A stretch of 36,127 nucleotides of DNA from Thermoplasmata archaeon (GTDB taxonomy: Archaea > Thermoplasmatota > Thermoplasmata > Lutacidiplasmatales > UBA184): positions 1 through 36,127 of the forward strand of contig JASHSX010000013.1 of the NCBI GenBank assembly GCA_030040865.1, given 5' to 3'. Numbering within the stretch: the stretch's first letter is position 1; every line of letters starts with the position of its first letter. Positions 1-9,451 of the stretch are shown here, one piece after another. Both the position numbers and the translations under genes were made by a program. The notes below the pieces were generated by a model that was not told the DNA's origin, ran no database searches, and saw only the letters and a program-made list of their open reading frames with translations.

Positions 1-3000
1 GGCCCGTCGACCGGGACGCCCTTCAGGTGGATGCGGAAGATGTCGCGCCGCGCGGCGAGGTCCGGCGGAGGCACGTAGAAGATCTTGTCGAAGCGGCCCG
101 GCCGGAGCAGCGCGGGGTCGAGGGTCATCGGCCGGTTGGTCGTCGCGATGATCATGACCTTGTCCTTCGGCCGCAGCCCGTCCATCTCCGTCAGGAACTG
201 GCTGACCGCGCGCGAGACCTCGGGCGTGCGCATCGACTCCTTGCCCGCGAGGGCATCGATCTCGTCGAAGAACACGATGGACGGGGCGTTCTCGCGCGCC
301 CGGTAGAGGACGTCGCGCACCGCGGCCTCGGACTGGCCGGCGAGCGCGCTCACGAGCTCGGGGCCGTTCACGATCTGCATCGGCACGTTGAGCTCGTTCG
401 CGGCGGCCCGCATGATGTGCGTCTTCCCGCAGCCGGGCGGGCCGAACAGGAGGATCGCGCGGCCGGTCTTGATGCGGTAGCTCTCCATGAGGTCCGGCTG
501 GGTCAGCGGGAGCTCCACGTACTCCCGGATCGCCTGCTTCGTCTCCTCGAGCCCGCCGACATCGTCCCAGCCGACCACGACCTTGCGCTCGGTCCGGACC
601 GACTGGTGCATCTTCCGCTCGTAGTCGAGCTTCATCGTCTCGTACTCCGCGATCATGCGGAGCGAGATCGACGGCTTGACGCGCGGCAGCACGGTCAGGA
701 AGTCGGCCATGGTGATCGGGGTGGTCGCGCCGCCCTCGTTGCCGCTCTCGATCTGGCGCCGGACGGCGACCGTCGCGGCCTCGCGGACGATGTTCGCGAG
801 GTCGGCGCCGCTGAACCGCTCCGTGCGCTTCGCGAGCTCCTTGAGGTCGATGTCCTTCGAGACCGGCCGGCCCGCGAGGTGCACCTGGAGGATCTCGGCG
901 CGCTCGACGATGTCGGGGGGCGGGACGTAGATGATCTTGTCGAGGCGGCCCGGCCGCATCAGCGCCGGGTCGATCAGGTCGGGCTTGTTGGTGGACCCGA
1001 CCACGATCACTCCCGACGACTTGTCGAGACCGTCCATCTCGGAGAGCAGGATCGAGAGGAGGCGCGGCGTCACGTCGTCCGCCGTGTACATGTCGCGGCG
1101 CTTGGCGATCGAGTCGATCTCGTCGAGGAAGAGGATCGTGGGCGCCCGCTCGCGGGCCGTCCTCAGCATCTCGGCGACCCGATTCTCGCTCTCCCCGTAC
1201 CACTTGCTCATCAGGTCGGAACACTTCGCGCTGATCATCTCGACGCCGAGCTCGCTCGCGAGCGCCTTCATCAGCATCGTCTTGCCGCACCCGGGGGGAC
1301 CGAACAGCAGGATCCCCTTGGGCGGGTCGAGCTTGAAGCGGGTCGTGACGTCCTTGCGCATGAGCGGGATGATCATCGACTCCTTGATGTCCGCCTTGAC
1401 ATCGTGAAGGCCGCCGACCATCTCGAACGTCACCTTGTTGCTCTGCAGGCCCTTCATCTCGGCCACGCGCGTGCCGACGGACGAGGCGCCCATGCGGCTC
1501 GTGAAGTACGACTCGAAGGCGTCCCGAATCACGAGCGAACCCGCGACGGCCGTGAACATCGCCGGGATGAACAGCAGCACGACCAGCGCCGTCCAGTTCG
1601 TGTAGCCCTGCAGCACGAAGGCGACGAGCGTGACGCCGGCCACGGTGCCGCCGCCGATCACCGACACCGAGGTCACGCGGTCGCTCGTCTGGAACGTGCG
1701 GTCCTTGAGCAGCGTCACCGCCAGCCAGCAGGCGAAGCACCAAGCGCCGATCTCGATGAGCGGGAGCGCGAGGCCCCCGAGCCCGCTGCTCCCCGCTCCG
1801 AACGAAGAGAAGTCGGGGCTGACGACGTTCGCCCACGCCGAGCCGATGCTCGTGAACGAGAAGTACGGGATCGGCAGGGTCGGGAGGAACGCCGCGGAAT
1901 GCCCGGCGATGAGGCTCGGTCGACCGGAGCCGCTGGGCCCGACCAAGTACCCCAGGACCGGGAGATTCCCCAACGTGACGAACAGCGAGATGAGGATCCC
2001 GCCGGCGACGGCGATCGCGATCCCGAGGTACAGCGAGAAGACCAAAGCGACGATGACGGGGACGACGAACGAGATCCCGATCGGCGCCAGGAAGAGCGCC
2101 AGAAAGACCCCGACGCCGAACTTGAAGTCCATCATCGCGGCGAAGAGGATCGGCAGGGCCGCGAGGAGGAAGACGAGACCCATCGCGCCCGACTGGTACC
2201 CGACCTCGGGCACGACCAGGAGCACCAGCGCGAGCAGCGAGAGCTGCGGGAACCGCCAGGCGATCAGCATCACCGCCGGGGTGATGATGAAGATCACGTA
2301 GGGCCACGGGTAGAACGGCTCGAAGAAACCCCCGAAGAGCGCGAGCGCGCCCATGACCCCGATCTCGAGAGGCTTCGGATCCTTCGTCTGAGCCCGGATC
2401 CACTTCTCGATCCGTCGCGACCAGAGGATCGCGCCGACGATGCAGAGCGCTCCCAGCGCCGTCAGGAAGTAGAAGAGGTCGTCATAGAGCGGCGCCGGAT
2501 ACGCCTGGATGTACTGGGGCCCGATCGCCACCGCGCTCGGCCCGCTCGCCCCGGTCGCGATCGCGTTGTTCGTCGCGTCGGCCTGGGCGTCGAGCGTGAG
2601 GTACGTCTGGCCGGCGTACGGCCCGCCCGGCAACTTCTGCTGGACCACCGTGAAAGTGAGCACCGCCACGTGCCCCGCCGTGATCCAGGTGGGATCGCCC
2701 TGGATGGTGGCGAAGAGGTTCGCCGCGAGCGTCGAGTACTGCGTACGTTGGGCGGGCGCGAGCGACGCGATCGACGCGAACGTGAGGCTCGTCGTACCTG
2801 TGGTCGCACTGTACTGGACCTGGCTCACCGTGTCCTTGATCACGACGGTGTCCCCGGCGGCGAGCCCGCCGGAGGTGAGGTAGACCACCGAGAGCGCGTT
2901 CGAGGTCGTCATCTTGGCGCCCGAGCTCGTCAGGAACTGCTCGGCGGTCTGGGCGTGGACCACGTCCGGATAGAACGTCCCGATGAGGGCGACCCCGGTC

Positions 3001-3335
3001 CCGGCGAGGATGATCCCCGCGAGGAAGAGCGCCCAGAACATCCGCCGTCCCGCCTCGCCCTTCTTGGGGATACGGGACGTGGGGGGACGCCGCGGGGCCG
3101 CGGCCGGTCGGGCCGGGGCCTTCGCGACCGGCTTCGCAGCCGCCGGCGTGACGGCCGCTCCCGGAGCCGCGGCCGGGGCCGTCGACGCCGCGCCGGCGGC
3201 GGTCGGCGCGCCGGACGTGGCCGACGGGACGGACCCCGAGGGCGCGGAGGTTCCGGCCGTCGACGGACCCGTCGAGGGCTGCGGCCCCGAATCGTTCGGT
3301 AGGGAGGTGCTCTGGGTCTTCGCTGCTTCGCTCAT
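1..3335 (-). CDS. Membrane-anchored CDC48-like double AAA+ ATPase (3' end outside window)
   Basis: Partial: 1111 codons are visible and the C-terminus lies beyond base 1. The first about 95 residues are rich in Ala, Pro, Ser and Thr. A first membrane span starts near residue 99. An about 160-residue presumably external segment follows, then a dense cluster of hydrophobic spans (about residues 283-597). Two AAA+ modules come next: GPPGCGKT at 679-686 with DE at 738-739, and GPPGCGKT at 965-972 with DE at 1024-1025. Each has an (A)L(M/L)RPGR segment typical of the second region of homology, so both look catalytically competent. Tandem modules of this kind belong to the CDC48/p97/VAT family of ATP-driven unfoldases. 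The usual N-terminal substrate/cofactor domain is absent and a polytopic membrane domain takes its place. The ATG at 3335 lies 34 bases after the upstream stop, so the gene is probably the distal one of the surface-protein operon. The membrane substrate is unknown. Confidence 0.9.
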   Translation of the reverse strand, partial: MSEAAKTQSTSLPNDSGPQPSTGPSTAGTSAPSGSVPSATSGAPTAAGAASTAPAAAPGAAVTPAAAKPVAKAPARPAAAPRRPPTSRIPKKGEAGRRMFWALFLAGIILAGTGVALIGTFYPDVVHAQTAEQFLTSSGAKMTTSNALSVVYLTSGGLAAGDTVVIKDTVSQVQYSATTGTTSLTFASIASLAPAQRTQYSTLAANLFATIQGDPTWITAGHVAVLTFTVVQQKLPGGPYAGQTYLTLDAQADATNNAIATGASGPSAVAIGPQYIQAYPAPLYDDLFYFLTALGALCIVGAILWSRRIEKWIRAQTKDPKPLEIGVMGALALFGGFFEPFYPWPYVIFIITPAVMLIAWRFPQLSLLALVLLVVPEVGYQSGAMGLVFLLAALPILFAAMMDFKFGVGVFLALFLAPIGISFVVPVIVALVFSLYLGIAIAVAGGILISLFVTLGNLPVLGYLVGPSGSGRPSLIAGHSAAFLPTLPIPYFSFTSIGSAWANVVSPDFSSFGAGSSGLGGLALPLIEIGAWCFACWLAVTLLKDRTFQTSDRVTSVSVIGGGTVAGVTLVAFVLQGYTNWTALVVLLFIPAMFTAVAGSLVIRDAFESYFTSRMGASSVGTRVAEMKGLQSNKVTFEMVGGLHDVKADIKESMIIPLMRKDVTTRFKLDPPKGILLFGPPGCGKTMLMKALASELGVEMISAKCSDLMSKWYGESENRVAEMLRTARERAPTILFLDEIDSIAKRRDMYTADDVTPRLLSILLSEMDGLDKSSGVIVVGSTNKPDLIDPALMRPGRLDKIIYVPPPDIVERAEILQVHLAGRPVSKDIDLKELAKRTERFSGADLANIVREAATVAVRRQIESGNEGGATTPITMADFLTVLPRVKPSISLRMIAEYETMKLDYERKMHQSVRTERKVVVGWDDVGGLEETKQAIREYVELPLTQPDLMESYRIKTGRAILLFGPPGCGKTHIMRAAANELNVPMQIVNGPELVSALAGQSEAAVRDVLYRARENAPSIVFFDEIDALAGKESMRTPEVSRAVSQFLTEMDGLRPKDKVMIIATTNRPMTLDPALLRPGRFDKIFYVPPPDLAARRDIFRIHLKGVPVDG

Positions 3336-3369
3336 CGTTCTTCTCGTCGATCCCGGAGAGTCCGCGCCG

Positions 3370-5190
3370 TTACCCGAGCGTCACCCTCCGTTGTTCGGCC
3401 TGGGCCTTCGCCCGTCGTTCCCGGAACCACAACACGATCGCCGGCGCCGCCACGGCGACCGCCACGAGCCCCCCGACCTCACCGGCCTGGAGGCCCGGGA
3501 CGGCCGACCAGACGTTCGAGGGAAGGGCCGACGACGCGACGTCGAACACCAGCACGGTCGGTCCGGCGCTCGACACGACGATCGCGCCGGACGGGTCGTT
3601 GCCGTAGGCCGAGATCGTCACCGAGTAGGCCCCGTAGGCGAGCGGGAACGGAGCGCTTCCCCCGCCGGGCGAGACGACCGTCGCGAACCCGAGCGGGGTC
3701 CCGACGGCGGTCTCCGACCAGCTGCCGTTCTGGATGGTGAAGTGGAGCGACGGCAGGAGCTGACCGGTCGAGAGGTCGACCGCCTCGATGAACACGAGGC
3801 CGTAGCCGGGCAGGGGCGACGTCGCCGGGCCCCCCGACTCCGAGTACGAATAGTTCCCCGAGCTGACCGCCGTTCCGAAGATGTCCTTCGCGACCACGGA
3901 GAAGGTGATCGCCCCGCCCGACGGAAGGCCCGGCAGGACCGAGTAGGAGGTGTTGGCGTCGGCCGCCGTCATGGGGAGGAGGCCCGAGAGCGTCCCGACC
4001 GCGTCGTGGTAGACGAACGCGACCGCCGCCGAGGCGATCGTCACGTTCGGGAGCGGGGAGTGGACCGTCACGTTGACGGGATCGTTCGTGGGGAGCGTCG
4101 CCGTGCCCGTGAGCACGTTCGGGCTCGCCGACAGCACGAGGTTCGCATCGAGCCCGCGCGTCGGATACCACCAGCCGCCTTGGGACGTCCAGTTGATCGC
4201 GTAGTCGCTGCTCCAGATCGGGTCGACCTCCCCGCCCGACCACAGCGACCAGGCGACGATCCGGAAGTGGAGGGTATCTCCGGCGTACGGCCCGATGGGC
4301 GCCGTCAGATTGACCACCGTCCGGTTCGACGGCGTGAAGTACTGGTTGAACGGACCGCCGGGCGTGGACCCGGTCAGGTTGAAGAACACCTCGGCGGCTC
4401 CGATCGGCGGTGGAGTGCCGCCCCCGGCTCCGATCGAGGTCAGGGTGATGTCGAGCGCCTGGTGGGCGTTCGGATCGTAGAGCGTGCCCGAGCCGATCGC
4501 CGACGGCGTGGTGCTGACGTCGATATCGTCGCCGAAGGTCGGCGTCGGCCAGGTCGACGCGACCGTGAACATCCAGGTCCAGTTGTCGACGATCCCACCG
4601 TAGTTGTACGGATTCGAGTAGGCGTTCGCGGAGCGGAGGGAGTTCGGGATCCCGACGCTCGAGTTCACCGTGACGTTGAAGTACACTTCGCTGCCGGGCC
4701 AGAAGTAGCGGAACGTGTTCAGGAAGAACGAAGCCTCGTTCGGCTGCGAGGGGGAGACGTACATGGGGAACAGGGCCGGGGTGACCGGCGAGAATCCCGA
4801 GACGGGCACCGTCTGGTTCCCCGCCGTGGGCCAGCCGGTCGCCCACAGCGCGATGTTCGCGTCCAGGATCGGTACGGTCGTCGAGAAGTTGAGCCAGATC
4901 CCCGGCGAGTCGCTCGGCAGCGTGTTCGAGCACGGCGCGATCTGGAAGGCGGAGTCGGAGAGGGCGGGATCCCCGACGACCGTGATCTGGGGCTGAAGGC
5001 TGACGAAGAAGTTCGAGGAATCCCAGGTCCCTCCGTTGGTCGGCGTGGGACACGAGGGGGCGGCTCCCGGGCTCACGGTAGCGCGCGGCCCCGCGGTCGT
5101 CGCGGACGCGCCGCCGACCGCGAGCCCCCCGAGGACCGGGATCGCGACCAGGGTCGCCACGAGCACGACCCACGCGAAACGGCCCGTCAC
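3370..5190 (-). CDS. Secreted, C-terminally membrane-anchored surface protein (paralogue of the upstream gene)
   Basis: 606 residues. The GTG start at 5190 overlaps the upstream stop as GTGA. It gives a clean signal peptide (MTGRFAWVVLVATLVAIPVL, then a small-residue stretch). The body is rich in Asn-X-Ser/Thr sites, Trp, Pro and beta-strand pattern, as in archaeal S-layer-like exported proteins. One hydrophobic span near residues 568-588 is followed by a basic cytoplasmic tail ending AQAEQRRVTLG. It resembles the upstream gene product in its last external domain (a 'TFSVVAKD' segment against 'SFSVEAWD') and in the tail, so the two are probably duplicates. I recognise no catalytic motif. A structural, adhesive or binding role at the cell surface is inference. 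Confidence 0.85.
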   Translation of the reverse strand: MTGRFAWVVLVATLVAIPVLGGLAVGGASATTAGPRATVSPGAAPSCPTPTNGGTWDSSNFFVSLQPQITVVGDPALSDSAFQIAPCSNTLPSDSPGIWLNFSTTVPILDANIALWATGWPTAGNQTVPVSGFSPVTPALFPMYVSPSQPNEASFFLNTFRYFWPGSEVYFNVTVNSSVGIPNSLRSANAYSNPYNYGGIVDNWTWMFTVASTWPTPTFGDDIDVSTTPSAIGSGTLYDPNAHQALDITLTSIGAGGGTPPPIGAAEVFFNLTGSTPGGPFNQYFTPSNRTVVNLTAPIGPYAGDTLHFRIVAWSLWSGGEVDPIWSSDYAINWTSQGGWWYPTRGLDANLVLSASPNVLTGTATLPTNDPVNVTVHSPLPNVTIASAAVAFVYHDAVGTLSGLLPMTAADANTSYSVLPGLPSGGAITFSVVAKDIFGTAVSSGNYSYSESGGPATSPLPGYGLVFIEAVDLSTGQLLPSLHFTIQNGSWSETAVGTPLGFATVVSPGGGSAPFPLAYGAYSVTISAYGNDPSGAIVVSSAGPTVLVFDVASSALPSNVWSAVPGLQAGEVGGLVAVAVAAPAIVLWFRERRAKAQAEQRRVTLG

Positions 5191-7217
5191 AGCGTCACCC
5201 GCTTCTCCTCGGCCTGCCGGCGAGACCGCACGCGCCGCCACCACGCGTACACGGGGATCGCCATCAGGCCGCCCGCGATGAGCCCGACGAGCCCCGCGAT
5301 CCCGAGCGCCCCGGTCGACGTGGTCGCCGGGGGGGCGGCCACGAGACCCGGTGGCGTGGCGTTGAGATAGAAGAGGAACGCGTTCCCTTCCTGGACCACC
5401 CAGTAGTCGCCGCCCACCTCGAGCGGTCCCCGGTTCGTGGGCACGTGCGGGATCGAGACGATGAGGCTGACGTTGCCGCCGGAGAGTCCCCCCGCGGGGA
5501 CCCAGAACGGATCGAGCACGGAGATCCGATACGTGGAGTTCGCCGGAACGATCGCGGGCGTCAGGACCTCGCCGCTCACGTTCGGGTAGGCGACGCCGTA
5601 GCTCGTCGGCGTCTCGATGTTGACCCCGTCCGAGAGGCCCGTGATCTGGACGTGGGCGCCCGAGACCCACGACTGCGTTCCGTTGTCGAAGACGTACACG
5701 TAGAAGAACGTCGCATTCCCGGGGAGGACCGGGACCAGCTCAGAAAACGTCGGGACCGAGAACGAATAGACGGACGAGACGTCCTCGTGCTGGACGAAAT
5801 CCCACGCTTCGACCGAGAAGGAGACCTGCGAACCGATCGGGAACGGCGGGATGACGCCGTTGAACACGGTCGATCGCTCGCGGACGAGGGGGAGGATCGT
5901 CGTCGCGGTCTCTCCGAGCGCCGGGTAGGAGAAGGCGATCGACAGCTGCGCGGCGAGGATCGAGGTCCCGGGGGCGATGCTCGTGAGCGTTACGGGGACG
6001 GCGACGCCCGGTGCGACCGTGGCGTTGGAGGAGGTGAGCACGGAGCCCGGCGCGACGGCCAGCGCGAGATCGTCCTGGAACACTCCGGTGCTGAAGCTCC
6101 CGTTCCCGCCGACGGTGTACGACTGCGGGGCGGTCGCGATGCGATCGTCGTAGGTGTCGTAGACGACGAACTGGTAGTCGACGGTCGCTCCCTGGATCTG
6201 CGCCCAGCTCGCCGGGAGGGTGATCGAGGTGACCGATTCGCCCGGAGCCCCGAGCGTCGAGCTCACCACCGACGAGCCGGGGAAGGTGAGGGTCTGCGCC
6301 TGGAGGACCGAGCCGTTCGGGGTGTACTCCTCCACGATCCAGTACGCGCGACCGATCGTGGCGTTGACGGGAGGCCCGTCGGCCGCGGTCGTGTTGAGCG
6401 TCGCGGTCACTGAGTCGTTCCAGTTCGGCGCCTGCGGGACGATGGAGACCCCGACGTCCTGGCTCGCCGCGCCGGACCCCGCGTACTGGCTCGAGCCCGG
6501 GTACGGCGAGTACGCCCAGGCCCCGGCGTAGGTGAACTGGAACGTGGGGCTCGTCCAATGGGTGAGGACCGATCCGTTGTACGTGTCGAACGCGATCCAC
6601 CAGGTCACGTGCATCCCCGCGTAGAAGTTGGGGGCCGAGCCGATCGCTTCCTGGGCCGTGAACTCGAGGTTGTACCAGTAGGGGTACGAGGCGTTCGCCA
6701 CCGGGTTCGCGGCGGGCCACCACCAGTGGCCGGACTTCGTCGTGTTGTCGGCGTGCCATACGTTGCCGGAGTAGACGCTGTAGTACGGGTTGCCGTTCCA
6801 GGAGACGGCGGTCACGTTGAGCTGCATGACCGAGTTGGGACCCGCCCACGGGCCCATCGTGCTGTAGTCGAGCTTCGTGTGCGACTTCACGTACAGATTG
6901 ATGTTGATCGTGGGGTTCGGCTGCGACGTGGCCACGTAGCTACCGGTCGGAGGGAGGATGTTCGGCTGGGAGGCGTTCGCCATCGAGACGCAGATCCCCG
7001 AGGCGATCGCGTAGCACGGCGGATTGTATCCGGACGACGGCGCGATCGCCGCACCCGGGTCGCTGTCCGACGCCGGGCGGGACGCGGCGCCGACCGGAGA
7101 GGAGGGGCCGGCGCCGAGGACGTACGCCGTGGCGATCAGCGTCGCGACCGCCGCAAGCACGGCGAGCCGTCCGGCGAGAGCCGAGCGACGTCCGCTGCGA
7201 TGCCGGATGCTACCCAC
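5187..7217 (-). CDS. Secreted, C-terminally membrane-anchored surface protein
   Basis: 676 residues from a GTG start at 7217, chosen because a GGAGGG Shine-Dalgarno lies 9 bases upstream and a signal peptide follows directly (basic MGSIRHRSGRRS, then a hydrophobic stretch to about residue 38). The mature part is Trp-, Tyr- and Asn-rich with many N-glycosylation-type sequons and beta-sandwich-like periodicity. A hydrophobic span near residues 632-656 is followed by an Arg-rich tail ending RRQAEEKRVTL. The gene follows the vWA-like gene after 80 bases and overlaps the next gene by 4 bases, indicating co-translation. No known enzyme signature is visible. It is related to its downstream neighbour. 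Confidence 0.85.
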   Translation of the reverse strand: MGSIRHRSGRRSALAGRLAVLAAVATLIATAYVLGAGPSSPVGAASRPASDSDPGAAIAPSSGYNPPCYAIASGICVSMANASQPNILPPTGSYVATSQPNPTININLYVKSHTKLDYSTMGPWAGPNSVMQLNVTAVSWNGNPYYSVYSGNVWHADNTTKSGHWWWPAANPVANASYPYWYNLEFTAQEAIGSAPNFYAGMHVTWWIAFDTYNGSVLTHWTSPTFQFTYAGAWAYSPYPGSSQYAGSGAASQDVGVSIVPQAPNWNDSVTATLNTTAADGPPVNATIGRAYWIVEEYTPNGSVLQAQTLTFPGSSVVSSTLGAPGESVTSITLPASWAQIQGATVDYQFVVYDTYDDRIATAPQSYTVGGNGSFSTGVFQDDLALAVAPGSVLTSSNATVAPGVAVPVTLTSIAPGTSILAAQLSIAFSYPALGETATTILPLVRERSTVFNGVIPPFPIGSQVSFSVEAWDFVQHEDVSSVYSFSVPTFSELVPVLPGNATFFYVYVFDNGTQSWVSGAHVQITGLSDGVNIETPTSYGVAYPNVSGEVLTPAIVPANSTYRISVLDPFWVPAGGLSGGNVSLIVSIPHVPTNRGPLEVGGDYWVVQEGNAFLFYLNATPPGLVAAPPATTSTGALGIAGLVGLIAGGLMAIPVYAWWRRVRSRRQAEEKRVTL

Positions 7218-7226
7218 GGGCCTGTT

Positions 7227-7232
7227 CCCTCC
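7227..7232 (-). promoter_or_regulatory. Shine-Dalgarno GGAGGG deciding a GTG start
   Basis: On the minus strand GGAGGG is followed after 9 bases by GTG at 7217. It supports an internal operon start and excludes the longer in-frame extensions, which would run into the preceding gene. Confidence 0.6.
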
Positions 7233-7297
7233 GTCTAGCGGACCCTCGCCCCGGTGCGACCCGAGTTCCGACCGAACGTCACTTCGTCGACCTCCGA

Positions 7298-9451
7298 TCA
7301 CTCGAACCGCCCGAGCGACGGCCCCTCGACGGCCGCCTTCTCGAACTTCGATTGCATGGGACCCGCCTTCATGGCCATCTGGAGCGCGATCGGCCGATTG
7401 CGCATCATGACGCGGACGAACCCGGCCCCGAGGAAGCCGGCCGCCGTCGCCTGGAGCGAGACGTTGGCCGCGCCGACGTTCTGACCGATCCCGATCTGCT
7501 GGATCACGGGGACCGGGGCAGGCGCCGCGATCGGCAGGGCGGGTACGCCTCCCGGTGGGGGCGGCGCTCCCCCGCCCCCGGCCACGCCGGTCGGCAGACC
7601 TTGGACGTCCACGGACGCGAGCGGGAACGACTGGGTCACGACCGTGGTGTTCGTGTACGGAAGATAGTTCGCCCACGTGTAGAGGCCGTCGACCGCCGCG
7701 CTCCCGCCGACCGTGCAGAAGACAGTCGTGCAGGCGTCGACCGGGACCGTGCCGAGCGGCGGGCCGGTCGACTCGACGTTGAACGAGGCCGTCCAGGTAT
7801 CCCCGAGCTCGATCGAGTTATTGTTCGGGAACTTCGACCAGTTCCACGCGAGATAGACGAGGCTGCCCTGCTGGTGGAGCTCGCCCGGCGCGCACGCCAG
7901 GAACAGCTCGCCGTTGCGGTCGCAGGTCGTCACCAGGTCCAGGCTCGCGCCGGGCGCGAGGGCGATGTTCCCGAACGGCACGAACGTGAAGATCGGCAGA
8001 CCGGCCACCCCCTGCGCCAGGACCGTGTTCACCACGGGGCCGAATCCGATGTGGTCGATCGCATTGAGTAACCACGGATTGTTCAGATTCGGATTGTCGA
8101 GCGGTCCGTGGGGCACGAACTGGAGATTCCCCTGTTGACCGTCGGGGCACGCGAACCACGCCGGTCCGTCCCAGGAGCCTCCCGTGGCGGCGGCCATCTC
8201 GCAGCCGGCGAGCAGCACACGCTCCACGTTCTCCTGGATGATCAGCTGCGCCGTCGAGCCACCGCCGTCCGGCTCGTGGTTGGGCCACCAGCCGGGAGAC
8301 GTGGGGTCCGTCGGCGTGGTCCACAGATCGATCACGTCGATCGTGCACGTTCCCCCGATGGCGTTCGTGCACATCGGCGAGGTCCGAGCGAGCGCGGCGA
8401 TCGAGTCGTTCGGGTTGCCGTCCTGGCTCGTGATCCAGCCCTCGCAGTTCGGGCTCACCTCGCCGGAACCGAACGCGTACGACGGCTCGCAGGTCGGCGA
8501 CTGGCAGGCGGGGCTGAACAGGCTCGCCTCGGTCTGAGAGCCGCAGTAGGAGTAGCTGGCCCCGTAGTTCTCCGAGAAGCCGGGCGCCCTCGGCGCCGAG
8601 GAGGTCATGAGCACGATCACGTGGTGGGTGTTCGGGGACCAGTCGAGCCCGAACCCCTGGATCGTTCCGTACAGCTCGGTGATCATGTCGCTGTGGAGGA
8701 AGTTGTCGGCCATCCCCGAGTCGCAGTACGTCCAGCCGTTGTCGCAGGCGAAGAGGTTCGCCTTCACCTGGAGCGCGACCTGGCCGAAGTCCTGCACCGG
8801 CACGAAATCGGGAGTATCCACGTGGAAGGCCGGATCGTCCCCGTCGTCGATGTAGTCGTGGGTCGCGAACCCGTCGATGAGCGCGAACGAGACCGTGGTG
8901 TGGGGGTTCTCCGCCTGGATAGCGTTGGCGACCCGTTGAGCGTTGTACATCAGGAACTGCGGCCCGTTCGCCTCCTCGCACATCCCGTCGCTCGAGCTGC
9001 TCGTGTCGCAGATGTCGGGCCCGCACCCGCTGTAGCATCCTGCCCCGTCGTAGTTCGTCGTCTCCAGGATGAACGCGACCTGGACGGCCGGCCACGAGTC
9101 GGCGACCGGCGTCGGCGTGGCGGAGACCGTGACCCGGCTCTCCCCGGTGCCGGCGGCGCAGCTGGCGACGCCGTAGACGCAGATGCTTCCCGGGGCGGCC
9201 GAGATGCCGAGGTCCAGGTCGCCCGAACTGTTGACGGCGGGTGTGACCGACGGGCTCGAGGCCGGTGAGACCCCCGCCGATCCGGACGACGAACCCGCGT
9301 TCACGACGAGAGCGTTCGACTCTCCCATCGCCCCGACGCACAGCAGGGCGAAGATCCACCCGATCCCCAGGGCGAGGGCGATGCGACGCCCCCGGCTCCC
9401 CGGCGGTCGGATCCATCGGTCTCTCGGGCCCGGGCGCTGTGCCGACCTCAT
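7298..9451 (-). CDS. Cysteine-rich secreted protein with a vWA-like domain
   Basis: 717 residues. The ATG at 9451 overlaps the upstream stop as ATGA. A basic N-terminus precedes a hydrophobic signal segment (about residues 23-43). The following region alternates hydrophobic strands and helices in a von Willebrand A-like order: strand AVQVAFILETTNYDG, a helix, strand TVSFALIDGF, and later strand HHVIVLMTSSAP. The usual DxSxS metal site is not intact (ETT in place of D-x-S). About 20 cysteines are spread through the ectodomain, many in close pairs, suggesting several disulfides. A Gly/Pro-rich linker (GGGGAPPPPGG) precedes a weakly hydrophobic C-terminal segment and a short basic tail. It sits second in the five-gene surface operon. 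The vWA assignment is by pattern and is moderate; extracellular location is well supported. Confidence 0.8.
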   Translation of the reverse strand: MRSAQRPGPRDRWIRPPGSRGRRIALALGIGWIFALLCVGAMGESNALVVNAGSSSGSAGVSPASSPSVTPAVNSSGDLDLGISAAPGSICVYGVASCAAGTGESRVTVSATPTPVADSWPAVQVAFILETTNYDGAGCYSGCGPDICDTSSSSDGMCEEANGPQFLMYNAQRVANAIQAENPHTTVSFALIDGFATHDYIDDGDDPAFHVDTPDFVPVQDFGQVALQVKANLFACDNGWTYCDSGMADNFLHSDMITELYGTIQGFGLDWSPNTHHVIVLMTSSAPRAPGFSENYGASYSYCGSQTEASLFSPACQSPTCEPSYAFGSGEVSPNCEGWITSQDGNPNDSIAALARTSPMCTNAIGGTCTIDVIDLWTTPTDPTSPGWWPNHEPDGGGSTAQLIIQENVERVLLAGCEMAAATGGSWDGPAWFACPDGQQGNLQFVPHGPLDNPNLNNPWLLNAIDHIGFGPVVNTVLAQGVAGLPIFTFVPFGNIALAPGASLDLVTTCDRNGELFLACAPGELHQQGSLVYLAWNWSKFPNNNSIELGDTWTASFNVESTGPPLGTVPVDACTTVFCTVGGSAAVDGLYTWANYLPYTNTTVVTQSFPLASVDVQGLPTGVAGGGGAPPPPGGVPALPIAAPAPVPVIQQIGIGQNVGAANVSLQATAAGFLGAGFVRVMMRNRPIALQMAMKAGPMQSKFEKAAVEGPSLGRFE

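Noticed and set aside
27..3302. Very long plus-strand open frame (over 1000 codons) opposite the AAA ATPase
   Set aside because: Its product is a run of Arg, Asp, Glu, His and Val without domain, which is what the antisense of a GC-rich gene gives; the minus strand encodes clear AAA motifs. The same applies to other long antisense frames over the surface genes (for example 9265-12573, 13555-15390 and 27953-29683).
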